A stretch of 64,000 bases of DNA, from NCBI GenBank assembly GCA_024516155.1, contig JAJJXM010000104.1, positions 43,684-107,683 of the forward strand, read 5' to 3'. The translations under genes were made by a program, and so were the position numbers. Below are positions 8,885 to 19,400 of the stretch, one piece after another. Numbering within the stretch: the stretch's first letter is position 1; every line of letters starts with the position of its first letter. The DNA is from Pyronema omphalodes. Lineage: Eukaryota; Ascomycota; Pezizomycetes; Pezizales; Pyronemataceae. The notes under the pieces were generated by a model. The model was given only the letters and a program-made list of their open reading frames with translations, did not search any database and was not told the origin of the DNA.

Positions 8885-9951
8885 TGGACGATAGAACGAA
8901 CTCCGAGGACCCCCCGTCCTCTTTGGGCTGGTACCGAACCCCTACTCCCCCGGCAGAAAAGAAATCCCCCCACCCCACGATCCCGCACGCAGAACTACAC
9001 TGGTCGTTCTGCAACAACGACTCCTGCTCCATTCACCTCCAATCGAAATTAAACAACAATCATTTCCCAGCGGTGGCGCAAGCAATTGCGGCACGCATAA
9101 AAAAATCATGTAGCTGCGGGCAGCTACATGACCCCGAGTTAGAATGGGTGATCCGACACCGAAGGATGGACCCGCAAAAGGCCTGCAAGGCATGGCAGAA
9201 AGGAAAGAGACTCTGCAATGTGTGTAAATTCCTGGTCAACAAAGACGGACACGACCAGAGATGCGGTATCAGAGGATGGAAACCCCCCACGGAAACCCCG
9301 GCAACGATACCACCCTGCAAGGACGAGCCCGGGACAGGAAAGGAACCTCCCGTCCCTACGGAAAATCAGGAAAACGAACCACCCCGTCCCCGCGAACTGG
9401 AATCGGAGGACTCCACCCTCCATACGATCCGACACCAACTCCCAGTGATTATGATGACGGGACCCTCGGACCACGAGAAGGTGGCGATCAACCTGTCTTT
9501 CTATCAGACAGCGGAGCCGGAACAGCATCTCCCCACCGTCGACTACCGACCAACCAACGACCTGACATCCGCCCCTTGTTCGGATCCCCCGGAGCCCCCC
9601 GCCTCAGGGCACCAACAAGATCAAATACCCCCGTTCTCCTCAGGGCACCAACAAGAACAAATAACGGCGCCCCCCTTAGGACACCAACAAGAGCAAATAC
9701 CGCCTTATGTCCTCGAGGACATCACCCAGGACGTCGTACGTCGCCGACGTCGGGGAAGGCAGTATCGGGGACGGTCCCCCATCCGGAGGCCCGCGTTGAG
9801 GACTGCCTGCGGCCTCGCCGGAGTCTCGGCCTGGAGGGGGGGGCTTATGTCACAACGCTCCCGTGACATGCTCCTGGCCTCCGCCGTCACCACCGCAGGG
9901 CTATGGGTGATCGTCATCACCCTAGCAACCTGTTACGCTGTCATGAAGTGA
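8884..9951 (+). CDS. B1 ORF3: Cys/His-rich protein with C-terminal transmembrane tail
   Basis: A 355-aa protein in the env position, starting at ATG 8884 in the overlap TAATG with the pol stop. Cys/His residues at 43, 48, 51, 76, 78, 82, 101, 111, 114, 123 and 127 suggest metal binding (for example C-x2-C-x8-H-x3-C at 111-127). A Pro-rich middle carries three GHQQ(D/E)QI repeats. An Arg-rich patch (RRRRRGRQYRGR) follows. The last 27 residues (MLLASAVTTAGLW... to the end) form one hydrophobic helix, and the final 104 bp lie inside the 3' LTR. There is no signal peptide, so a tail-anchored membrane protein fits better than a true envelope. Function is unknown. The same ORF is intact in B2 and broken in B3. 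Confidence 0.8.
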   Translation: MDDRTNSEDPPSSLGWYRTPTPPAEKKSPHPTIPHAELHWSFCNNDSCSIHLQSKLNNNHFPAVAQAIAARIKKSCSCGQLHDPELEWVIRHRRMDPQKACKAWQKGKRLCNVCKFLVNKDGHDQRCGIRGWKPPTETPATIPPCKDEPGTGKEPPVPTENQENEPPRPRELESEDSTLHTIRHQLPVIMMTGPSDHEKVAINLSFYQTAEPEQHLPTVDYRPTNDLTSAPCSDPPEPPASGHQQDQIPPFSSGHQQEQITAPPLGHQQEQIPPYVLEDITQDVVRRRRRGRQYRGRSPIRRPALRTACGLAGVSAWRGGLMSQRSRDMLLASAVTTAGLWVIVITLATCYAVMK

Positions 9952-10637
9952 AGGGATAGGGTTAGGGCAAGGGGCTGGGCCCCTTGCCGAGGATTTTCAT
10001 ATGTTCGGAGTTATTTCTTATTTGGATTTCTTTTAGGTATTACGGCGGCTAGGAAATTGTTGGAATCTTTTACTTCTCTCTTTTGGTATGTACTCTTTCT
10101 TTACTATTTGGAATCACGGCGGTTAGCCAGGAAGTTATCTCTTTCGGTATGTACTCTTTCTTTGCTATTTGGAATCACGGCGGTTAGCCGGTAGTTATCT
10201 CTTTTGGTATGTACTCTTTCCTTGTTATTATTATTTGGAATTATGGCGGCTAGTTATCTTGCTTTCTTATTTGGAATTACGGCGGTTGGCAAATGTTGGG
10301 GAATGTTGGTCATGTATGTAGTATCACGGCGGTTAGCATTGGAAGCATTCTCCGCAGGCGGAGAATGCTGAGTCACGAGTCATGAAGGAACAAGTATAAG
10401 AGGAGGAAATTTGTATGTAGTTTATTTCTTCACGCAATCAAGTTTCTATTTACCACAATCCTATCTACAAAAGTTCCCTTGTGATTTCCCACCTCTCCAA
10501 ACTCACCTGTGATTTCCCAGCCCACAAACCCTTGCCCATTCCCAACTTACCAGCCTTACCTAACCCGCCGCCGCTCTCCTCGCCGCCGAAACCCCCGCGC
10601 TGCCTGTCGTCAGTAACCGTGGATACGGATTCTGATA
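9848..10637 (+). repeat. B1 3' LTR (790 bp)
   Basis: Direct repeat of 2983-3772. It is preceded by a purine run (polypurine tract, about 9832-9844) that is itself within ORF3. It ends in TTCTGATA followed by the GTCTC duplication. It contains the same promoter block as the 5' copy (palindrome about 10345-10368). Confidence 0.95.
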
Positions 10638-10642
10638 GTCTC

Positions 10643-11855
10643 GTCCTGAGGTATTGGTGTAGAAAGGTATGTCGTAACAAGAGGTCAAGTTGCTGATGCT
10701 GGAGGAGACAGTGGGAAGACTTAGGATCTTTTATAGACTTTCGTCTACAAGTTCGCCCAGACTTCCCAAGGGAACCAACTTCCAAACTAAGCTTAGGAGA
10801 TAAGACGTGAGTCAATTCTTTGACAAATCTGCCGATGGCTCGCATCATGCTGCATGCGCAAATATATTAATTGCTCACTTGCATGATGTGCCTCGTCTCA
10901 GATTAATCCTTGACATTCCTCGCCGTGCTACCACACCTTCCAATCAGGTATTGGGGTTAAGCGCCTAGTGGAGCGTTACTCCACTTGAGCGCATAATGCA
11001 ATGACTCCTCCGATAATAACATGTGAGTCATATATCGCATGAGTCGTCTTGATCATAGATCTCCCTAGAGAATCTCGATTGCGAGTGAAGGAATCTGACA
11101 TCATAAGGCAGACTATGCCTTACCGGAGTGCACTGCCCCGTCACATTCCTGTGTGATGTCATAACAGCCCCACCTGCGCGCACTTGCGCGCAGCCACACC
11201 CTGGTGTGTACGCAAACGCCGTCTTATCTTGCAGTTGGTAGTCATTGGCCTAAGGTCGCGTCATATCAGTTCCATCCAACAGTTTCCCTGAGTGGTGTTC
11301 CTTGCTGCAGGACGTCGTCTCATGCTAACGCAATCTTGACCCTTGTCCTGAGCTCCACTCCTGTTGGCTGACTAGACTCTGCCTTGTTCCTTGGCCGACT
11401 ATCCGCCCAACTCAGACCTCGGATGATCCTATTCGTCTGCCTTGCACTGTCCTGAGAATTCCCTTCTCTTGCAAGCCCTCTGGTAGCCGTGCTTGGTGGA
11501 ACACAACCTCAAGTATAAGGAGGCGTCCTTTCGCCGTCGTCTTCTGTCTCCATCAGCGTCGTCTGTAGTTTTCTCATGGGTAAGTCGACACCCATGAGGT
11601 AAGTTGTTCCTCGTTCCCATCCATCTGTGATCCTCCCAAACTGACAGTGAATAACAGGTAGCGACGCCTCGGGCCGGGATCCTCGTGAGGTCCTTTCGGA
11701 AAGTTACGAATCACGTGACGTGGCTAGCTGGAGCTCCTCAGGGGGTTCCGGCCCGGGATACTAACCTTATTATTGATTCTCCTGTCGAGTTTGCCATGTT
11801 CTCTAAATGTTATACATGTTACCTATTCTATACTCACACAATATAGGGTGTGACA
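10643..11855 (-). repeat. A1 5' LTR, 5' part (alpha type)
   Basis: 1213 bp that, with 2839-2982, make a 1357-bp LTR. This equals the net length of the A5 5' LTR. Read on the minus strand it starts TGTCACACCC at 11855. It holds the paired hairpins and TATAAAA promoter seen in the other A LTRs. The sequence is alpha type, although the pol upstream of it (A2) is beta type. Confidence 0.9.
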
Positions 11856-12018
11856 CCCCTGTTCAAGCTTCGTCCCGAAGCTCGTAGTTCATCTTTCTGT
11901 GATCGCACCACGCCGTAGCCTAGTGACTTAAGTGATCAATTTTGGATGTAGTCCTCCAGCCCCTACATCCTACTACCAACTCTACCTGATGAAAACCACA
12001 TGGGAAAAACATCAAGCA

Positions 12019-14514
12019 TTAGTCTTTGAGCCGGTAGTCCCTCGGAGAATCAGGATACTTGAGATGGAAATCTCTTAGCTTCTCCTGACCTCCTACTGAA
12101 AAGTTGTCGAAGGGTTCTGCCGTCCAGTCTTTCTTGTTGGGCCACCCTAGCCATTTGACGAGGTAAAGTACTCTGCTGCCTGATTTGTAGCTGCTCATAA
12201 TTTCGTCTATATCGTACTCCTCGCTTCCCTCAACGTCGTCTGCTTCCCGAAGAATTTTGTTTGGGTTTGGTGGAGCTCTGGTTCCAGTGTGGAAGGGCTC
12301 CAGTAGGGATGTGTGGAAGACATTGTGAATCTTCCATCTTCTTGGTAGTGTGAGACGTATTGCTGTTGGGGAGATGACCTTTTCGATCGGGAATGGACCA
12401 TGTAATTTGTGATCCAGTTGGTGTGATGGGCGTCTTGTTTTTATGTGTCGTCCATCGAGCATAACCAAGTCTCCAACTTGGTAAGTAGGGGCCTCCTTTC
12501 GCTGAAGGTCTGCATACTTCTTCATTCTTTCTTGTGCCTTTTGTAATGCTGACTTAGCACCTTCATGCACTGTATGCATCCAATGAGCGTATGCTTTGCT
12601 GGCCGGGTTTTGCACAGCTGTTGGAATGGGATTGCTGGCAATGGGGTTGTAACCGTAATTCGCATAAAAAGGTGATAGTCCTGTAGCGCTGGTTACTGAG
12701 TTGTTGTAAGCGAACTCAGCCATTGGCAATAGATCAACCCAATCATTCATCTCATGATTGACAAAGGAGCGGAGGTATGCTTCAATTGTCTGGTTAAGTC
12801 GTTCCGTCTGTCCATCTGTTTGAGGGTGGAACGCTGTGGACATTCTAGGTTTGATTGCTAGCGTCCCAAGAAATGCTTGCCAGGTGGTGCTTGTAAACCT
12901 GGAGTCTCTGTCCGACACAATATCCGTAGGTAGCCCATGTAACTTCCAAATTTCCTTCGCAAAGATTCTAACAAGGTCTGCAGTTGTCTTGCCGTCTTTT
13001 TGCAGTGGTATGAAGTGGGCCATCATAGAGAATCTGTCAACTATTACCCATAGTTGATCGCATCCATTGGATTCTGGTAGGTCGGTGATAAAGTCCATGG
13101 CGATTGATTGCCATGGGGCATAGGGTAGTTCCAAAGGTTGAAGTAATCCGTACTTGAGGTGCCGTGCCTTTTTGTCTTTTTGACATTCCATACAACTCTT
13201 TACATAAGTTATTATTTGTTCTTCCATTCTTGGCCACCAGAAGTTCCTTCGTATTAATTCAATTGTTTTGTCCTGTCCGAAGTGACCTGCAATTTTCGAG
13301 TCATGTTCAGATTCCAGAACTGTCTTTACCAAATCCTTTGGTACCCATAGTTTTTCCTTTCGATAGACTATGCCATTATCTATCGTCAATGGTTCCTTAA
13401 TTTTCTTTGTTGCCTCCACGTAAATCCCATCCAGCTTACCAGCTTCCTTTACCATCTTCAAGAATTCTTCTGACCATTTAATAAAAGGAATAGAGGAGAG
13501 ACGTGCTGAAGAAATAATAAATGATGTTCCTTCTCCAGCACTGCTGATTGACGAAATGGATGCAAAATGACTCTTATGCAGGATCGTCGTAACCGGCTGA
13601 TCTTCATCTCCCCCCTTTTCAGGTCGGAACTCCGGACGCCTAGATAGAGCATCAGGTTTCCCATTTTTAACCCCAGGTCTATAAAAAATCTTAAAGTCAA
13701 CGCCAGCAAGCTCTTGAGCCCATCTAGCTTGACGTCGATTGAGTACTTTTGTTGTTGTAAAGTACTCAAGGTTTTGGTGGTCGCTGTAAACCTGGACAGT
13801 GTGCATTGCTCCCTCAAGATATCGTCTCCATACTTTAAATGAGTCCACAATAGCCAACAGCTCTTTGTCATGGATCTCATAGTTAATCTCAGCAGGAGTG
13901 AATTTTCTTGAGTGGAAAGCAATGGGGTGCAACTTTCCATCTTCCCCCTTCTGGGATAGAACTGCGCCTAAAGCAAAATCTGAAGCATCTGTTTCAACAA
14001 TGCAAACCTGTCTTGGGTCAAAATGACTTAAGATTGGTGCAGTAGTGAAACGACTTTTCAGCTCATCAAATGCTAGTTCCATAGCAACAGTCCATTCCCA
14101 TTTCTTTGCATCGCCTTTTGTTGATTCTGTGAGAGGTCGACATATTTTGGAGAAGTCCTTGATGAATCTGCGATAGAAGTTTGCGAATCCAAGAAAGCCC
14201 TGTGTTTCTTTCAAGGATTTTGGGGGTTCCCATACCAGGACTGTTTGTACCTTGTCCTTTGCCATTTCAATGCCATTTTCGCTGATAATATAACCCAGAA
14301 ATTCCACTCTGTTTTGTCCCCAAACACATTTTTCCGGAGAGATAACCAGCCCATTTTCTTCCAATCTTTTTAACACTTCCTTAACCAATTTGTCGTGTTC
14401 TTCCTCTGTCTCAGCATATATGAGAACATCATCAATATACGCAATTACTCCTTGATCCAACATGTCTCTAAAGATATGATTCATCATATCTTGGAATGTG
14501 GCTGGGGCATTGCT
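12019..14514 (-). CDS. pol: A2 Pol, C-terminal part (RT palm to chromodomain)
   Basis: Second part of A2 pol after the B2 insertion. It resumes at NAPATFQDMMNH, directly before the catalytic YIDDVLIY. It includes RNase H (VETDASDFALGAV), the integrase zinc finger (H-x-H, C-x2-C in SCMECQ) and DDE core (AMDFITDLPE, VSDRDSRFTS, DGQTERLNQ). A chromodomain follows (YDIDEIMSSYKSG, LVKWLGW). The stop is at 12019-12021 after YRLKD. The frame is uninterrupted over about 830 codons. Sequence details (DQGVIAYIDD, CVWGQNRVEF) place it with A4, the beta subtype. Confidence 0.9.
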   Translation of the reverse strand, partial: SNAPATFQDMMNHIFRDMLDQGVIAYIDDVLIYAETEEEHDKLVKEVLKRLEENGLVISPEKCVWGQNRVEFLGYIISENGIEMAKDKVQTVLVWEPPKSLKETQGFLGFANFYRRFIKDFSKICRPLTESTKGDAKKWEWTVAMELAFDELKSRFTTAPILSHFDPRQVCIVETDASDFALGAVLSQKGEDGKLHPIAFHSRKFTPAEINYEIHDKELLAIVDSFKVWRRYLEGAMHTVQVYSDHQNLEYFTTTKVLNRRQARWAQELAGVDFKIFYRPGVKNGKPDALSRRPEFRPEKGGDEDQPVTTILHKSHFASISSISSAGEGTSFIISSARLSSIPFIKWSEEFLKMVKEAGKLDGIYVEATKKIKEPLTIDNGIVYRKEKLWVPKDLVKTVLESEHDSKIAGHFGQDKTIELIRRNFWWPRMEEQIITYVKSCMECQKDKKARHLKYGLLQPLELPYAPWQSIAMDFITDLPESNGCDQLWVIVDRFSMMAHFIPLQKDGKTTADLVRIFAKEIWKLHGLPTDIVSDRDSRFTSTTWQAFLGTLAIKPRMSTAFHPQTDGQTERLNQTIEAYLRSFVNHEMNDWVDLLPMAEFAYNNSVTSATGLSPFYANYGYNPIASNPIPTAVQNPASKAYAHWMHTVHEGAKSALQKAQERMKKYADLQRKEAPTYQVGDLVMLDGRHIKTRRPSHQLDHKLHGPFPIEKVISPTAIRLTLPRRWKIHNVFHTSLLEPFHTGTRAPPNPNKILREADDVEGSEEYDIDEIMSSYKSGSRVLYLVKWLGWPNKKDWTAEPFDNFSVGGQEKLRDFHLKYPDSPRDYRLKD

Positions 14515-15243
14515 TGTCACAACGCTCCCGTGACATGCTCCTGGCCTCCGCCGTCACCACCGCAGGGCTATGGGTGATCGTCATCACCCTAGCAACCTGT
14601 TACGCTGTCATGAAGTGAAGGGATAGGGTTAGGGCAAGGGGCTGGGCCCCTTGCCGAGGATTTTCATATGTTCGGAGTTATTTCTTATTTGGATTTCTTT
14701 TAGGTATTACGGCGGCTAGGAAATTGTTGGAATCTTTTACTTCTCTCTTTCGGTATGTACTCTTTCTTTGCTATTTGGAATCACGGCGGTTAGCCGGTAG
14801 TTATCTCTTTTGGTATGTACTCTTTCCTTGTTATTATTATTTGGAATTATGGCGGTTAGTTATCTTGCTTTCTTATTTGGAATTACGGCGGTTGGCAAAT
14901 GTTGGGGAATGTTGGTCATGTATGTAGTATCACGGCGGTTAGCATTGGAAGCATTCTCCGCAGGCGGAGAATGCTGAGTCACGAGTCATGAAGGAACAAG
15001 TATAAGAGGAGGAAATTTGTATGTAGTTTATTTCTTCACGCAATCAAGTTTCTATTTACCACAATCCTATCTACAAAAGTTCCCTTGTGATTTCCCACCT
15101 CTCCAAACTCACCTGTGATTTCCCAGCCCACAAACCCTTGCCCATTCCCAACTTACCAGCCTTACCTAACCCGCCGCCGCTCTCCTCGCCGCCGAAACCC
15201 CCGCGCTGCCTGTCGTCAGTAACCGTGGATACGGATTCTGATA
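14515..15243 (+). repeat. B2 5' LTR (729 bp)
   Basis: Same ends as the B1 LTR with one 61-bp unit fewer. The self-primer ACGCAATCAA is at 15038-15047. The complementary primer-binding site TTGATTGCGT is at 15245-15254, just after the LTR. Confidence 0.95.
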
Positions 15244-15500
15244 TTTGATTGCGTCCTGTGTACGACACCCAACGCGGAGCGAGGACCCAGAAAACCCAGA
15301 AGACCCAGAAAACCCAGAAGACCCAGAAAACCCAGAAGAAGGCGCACACAGTGGCGTCCTTTCAGCTAAAGGAGCTCGGAGAACATATCGAACAAGAACC
15401 GACCGGATCGGCAAGCCCAGTGACCCCCGAACAACCATCCAGACCACAGACCCCCGAATCACCCGAACTCCCCCATACCTCTACCGACGACCCTGCGGAA

Positions 15501-16409
15501 ATGGCGACCCCGGCAGGATTGGGACTTGTCACTCCGGTCACGATGACCCAGGAGCAGTTGAACCAGATCCTCATTCAACTCCATCGCCCCACGACAACCA
15601 GTAACCCCAAGGTGGAGGACCCGGAGCTGTACTACGGTGAACGGACCAAGCTGAGGGCATTCCTGACGCAATGCGAACTGAAGTTCAATTGTGAAGGGAA
15701 TAGATTCGACACCGAACAGAAAAAGGTGAACTATGCGAGCTCCCGCTGTAGAGGTAACGCTTGGGCATGGATCGAGCCGTCCATCAAGGAGGGGAAAAGC
15801 GTATACACGACCTGGGAGACCTTTAAGACTGCTGTCAGTAGGGCTTTCGGGGAAGCCGACTCAAAAGAAGTAGCAAGAAGAAAGTTTAAGATGATCAGGC
15901 AGGGCGCGCGATCCGCCGCTGCATACTGGGCCGAATTTCAAAGGATCAAATCCGATTTAAGCTATAATGACGAGACCTACATCGATCAATTCAGTGATGG
16001 ACTAAACACAGACGTCCAACGACAGTTGGCACTCCTTGACGAACGACCAACGGATCTCACGGAGTTCGCCAACAAGGCCATAGCGTTAGACAACCGACTA
16101 TTCAACTTCCGAACCCTGAGGACTCGATATGAACCTCAATTCTATCACCACCCCCATCTTAAGGGGCAGGGACACGACTCTCGACTCTCCGACCCCGAAC
16201 CAATGGAATTAGATTCCACTCGTCGACTGAAACCAAGGGATAGGACGGAGGAGGATAGGCGGAAGCGGAATAACGAATGTTTTAACTGTGGGAAGGTGGG
16301 ACACTACGCTGCGAAGTGCCCAAGTAAGAAATTCTTCAGAGCAGCGGAAACTACATTGGTAGACGAGGGACTCGGTGAGACGTCGGGAAAAGAGAATCCC
16401 CAGGAATAA
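15501..16409 (+). CDS. gag: B2 Gag
   Basis: A 302-aa Gag almost identical to B1 Gag. The start is the first ATG of the predicted transcript, and the frame is open upstream without an ATG. The CCHC knuckle reads CFNCGKVGHYAAKC, closer to the family consensus than the CFTC of B1. No interruption was seen. It ends at TAA 16407-16409 within the frameshift stem-loop. Confidence 0.88.
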   Translation: MATPAGLGLVTPVTMTQEQLNQILIQLHRPTTTSNPKVEDPELYYGERTKLRAFLTQCELKFNCEGNRFDTEQKKVNYASSRCRGNAWAWIEPSIKEGKSVYTTWETFKTAVSRAFGEADSKEVARRKFKMIRQGARSAAAYWAEFQRIKSDLSYNDETYIDQFSDGLNTDVQRQLALLDERPTDLTEFANKAIALDNRLFNFRTLRTRYEPQFYHHPHLKGQGHDSRLSDPEPMELDSTRRLKPRDRTEEDRRKRNNECFNCGKVGHYAAKCPSKKFFRAAETTLVDEGLGETSGKENPQE

Positions 16410-16432
16410 AAGGAAAAGGTGGATTCCTGGGG
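16385..16432 (+). promoter_or_regulatory. B2 gag-pol -1 frameshift signal
   Basis: GGGAAAA at 16385-16391 in the gag phase, a 6-nt spacer, and the 10-bp perfect stem 16398-16407 with 16423-16432. It is the same as in B1. Confidence 0.85.
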
Positions 16433-19400
16433 CAACTGTCGCCCACCAGTTCAACCACGGCAGGACCGGCGGATAGAATCTCGAGTGTAGGACCATACGG
16501 AAGAAACGAAAAAATCATCCTGCGAGTAAAATTAATCGGACGAAATAAGAAAGAATACCACACAACGGCCATGATCGACTGCGGGGCCACGGAGAATTTT
16601 ATAGATCGAAAATATGTGAAACAGCAGGGATTGCCCTGCGCGAAAAAATTAACCCCACGAAAGGTTCTCGCTGTAGACGGACGGGAATTGGATGGGGGCC
16701 CAGTAACCCACGATGCCATGGTGACCATGGTGATCAACGACCATAGGGAAGATATTCGGCTCCACTGTATTACCATTGGCAACGCACCCATTATCCTGGG
16801 ACTGCCTTGGTTGCGGAAACACAACCCCAGCATCGACTGGAAAGAAGGAAGAATTGTCTTCAACTCCGAGAAATGCGGAAAGAACTGCCTTCCTACCTCG
16901 CCCCATGCCACAACCGTGTCGGAACGGGGGGCAGAAAAAGAATATAATCAACGGATACACGAGGAAGCGGAGCACGCCTATGGTATGGAAGGGCCGAAGG
17001 AGATGCTCCAGATGGATGAGGAAGATGAGCTTCGCATCCAAGAGATCTGGGGAGAAAGTATAGAAGAGGATGAAGAAGGAGAAGAAGTGGAAGAGTCGGA
17101 GGACGAGGATATGGAAAGCGTACAGGGATCTAGGCGCGCGGAATCCACCGAGGTCGATCCCGACTCGCCTCAGTGCGCTTCGCGGCAACCCCCGCAAGCG
17201 CCAGCCAACCAGAAGGGACCGGGGAACTGGGAAACCGCTCCCGCCAAATCAACCGCTACTGCGCCAACCAACCAGGAAGAGCCGGGGAACTGGGAAACCG
17301 CTCCCGCCAAATCAATTGCCACTTCCGGGGAATTGGAACTCGCGAGTACCAAAATCCGAGCGGGGAAAGACAGACCTGACTCCCTGGAAGAAATATGACC
17401 ACCGGAATATGCAGATTACCTCTCCGTATTTAGGGAAAAAGAGGCGGTAGGGTTGCCTCCGCACCGACATCATGACCACAGGATCCCCTTGATGGACGGA
17501 AAGGTTCCGCCGTTCGAACCCCTGCGAGCCCTCGATGAGGAACGCCTGCGAGTACTAAGGGATTACTTGGAAGAGAATGAAAAGAGGGGTTGGGTCCGAC
17601 GGTCGACGTCTCCAGCGGGAGCCCCAATCCATTTCGTTAAGAAAAAGGATGGTACCCTACGGTTATGCGTCGACTACCGACGACTCAACGAAATCACAAT
17701 CAAGGATCGCACCCCACTCCCGCTGATAGGGGAAGCGTTGGATAGACTTTCCAACGCCAAGATCTATACCAAATTAGATGTGCGAGATGCATACCATAAC
17801 CTCCGAATAGCCACAGGAGATGAATGGAAAACTGCGTTCCGTACCAAGTACGGTCTATACGAGTATTTGGTGATGCCATTTGGTTTGACAAATGCTCCAG
17901 CTTCGTTTTAACGATGGATGAACGAAGTCTTAAGTGATTACCTTGACATCTTTTGCATCGCCTATCTCGACGACATATTGATCTACTCGGATGATCTGGC
18001 GGAGCATCAGAGACACGTACGCATGGTCCTGGAAAGGTTAAGGGACGTAGGACTGACCCTGAAACCCTCGAAATGTGAATTCCACACAAAAAAGACGGAA
18101 TACCTGGGATACATCATCTCCCCCACAGGGTTGCAGATGGACCCCGAGAAAATTAGGGCGGTTAAGGAATGGAAGGAACCGGTAAATGTGAAGGGAGTCC
18201 AAAGTTTCCTGGGATTCGCCAACTTTTACCGTCGATTCATCCGGGATTTCAGCAAGATCACCACGCCATTGACACGATTGACGAAAAAACAGGTACCCTG
18301 GGAATGGAACGACGAGACACAACGGGCCTTTGAGCAACTGAAGACGGCAATGATATCCCAGCCGATCCTGCAACATTTCGACCCGGATCGGCCACTCACC
18401 CTGGAGACAGACGCCTCAGACTATGCCATCGGGGCAGTCTGCTCACAACCCGACGACTCCAACGTACTGCACCCCCTTGCCTATTTTTCAAGAAAATTAA
18501 AAGAAGCGGAGCTCAATTACGACATCCACGATAAGGAGCTCCTGGCAATAGTGGAGGCATTGGACAAGTGGTCGACGTACTGCAAATCGACGAGACACAG
18601 TATCCGGATACTGTCAGACCATAAAAACCTAGAATATTGGCAAACAAAGAGGGACCTCAACCTCCGACAGGCCCGATGGGCGGAACAACTGGCTAACTAT
18701 GACTTCACGATCACGTATCGTCCGGGGAAGTTGGCAGGAAAACCCGACATATTGTCCCGAGAGTCAGGAGACTCTCCCTGGGAAGGGGAGATGAAGCACC
18801 GGCAGAACCGAAGCCGAGTCCTCCTTCCCCAGGAAGTCTTTCATGTGAACGAGACACAATTGATAAAACTCACCCCGGACACCCCCCTCCTTACCAAAAT
18901 TCGGGAAAAAACGAGGACCGATACGGAACTCCAGGAGGTAATCCGCAAACTTCGGGAAGGGATAGCCCGAGACAATAGGGTCCCCTTGGGGTTATGCGAG
19001 GAAAAGGATGGGTTACTCCTATACGAGGGATTGATATGGGTCCCTGACGACGACGACCTGAGGTTACAAATTTTACGACAGCATCACGACTCCCAGGCCG
19101 CGGGGCATCCGGGAAGGGCAAGGACCTTGGAGTTGGTCAGCCGGAATTTTTATTGGCCACAACAACGACAGTATGTGACTCGATATGTCGACTACTGTGA
19201 TACCTGTAAACGTATCAAGCCCATTAAGCACGCCCCCTTCGGCCACTTACGACCGTTACAGATTCCAGAAAGACCATGGGAATCCATCTCCATGGATTTT
19301 ATCACAGGTCTTCCGAAAGATGGGGGAATGAATGCGATATGGGTGATTGTGGACCGCTTGACGAAGATGGCGCACTTTGTAGCATGTAAGGACACTATGG

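Larger units (their letters stand above)
2983..10637 (+). mobile_element. B1: complete family-B chromovirus with three ORFs
   Basis: Full element of 7655 bp: LTR, gag, pol, ORF3, LTR. Both LTRs are 790 bp, and I saw only one difference between them (near 3106 versus 9967). It is flanked by the 5-bp duplication GTCTC (2978-2982 and 10638-10642). LTR ends are TGTCA/TGATA, an imperfect inverted repeat, so the element ends in TA rather than the usual CA. The insertion is recent and sits in the A1 LTR. pol carries a 1-nt deletion relative to B2, so the copy is probably not autonomous now. Confidence 0.95.
1..11855 (-). mobile_element. A1: Ty3/Gypsy chromovirus, family A alpha, 5' part
   Basis: Element on the minus strand: 5' LTR (11855-10643 and 2982-2839), gag (2711-522) and the start of pol (528-1). 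The rest of pol and the 3' LTR lie left of the window. Element B1 (2983-10637) interrupts the 5' LTR. On its 5' side the LTR abuts A2 sequence ending in AGGGG, inside what is a purine-rich GGGGGGAGGTGG tract just before the 3' LTR in A3 and A5. A1 therefore probably inserted into the polypurine tract of A2. The alternative is recombination between the two elements. Confidence 0.85.

Noticed and set aside
9261..9866. A second long frame (about 200 aa) overlapping ORF3, open in all three B copies (also 20733-21338 and 50777-51367).
   Set aside because: The region is stop-poor in several frames owing to its GC-rich composition and the copies are too similar to show selection. ORF3 has the better start and a tail conserved in the E LTR.
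8884..9951. ORF3 as a retroviral-type envelope protein.
   Set aside because: It is in the env position and has a C-terminal membrane segment, but there is no signal peptide, no furin-like site within an ectodomain and no fusion-peptide-like region. The Cys/His block looks like metal binding.
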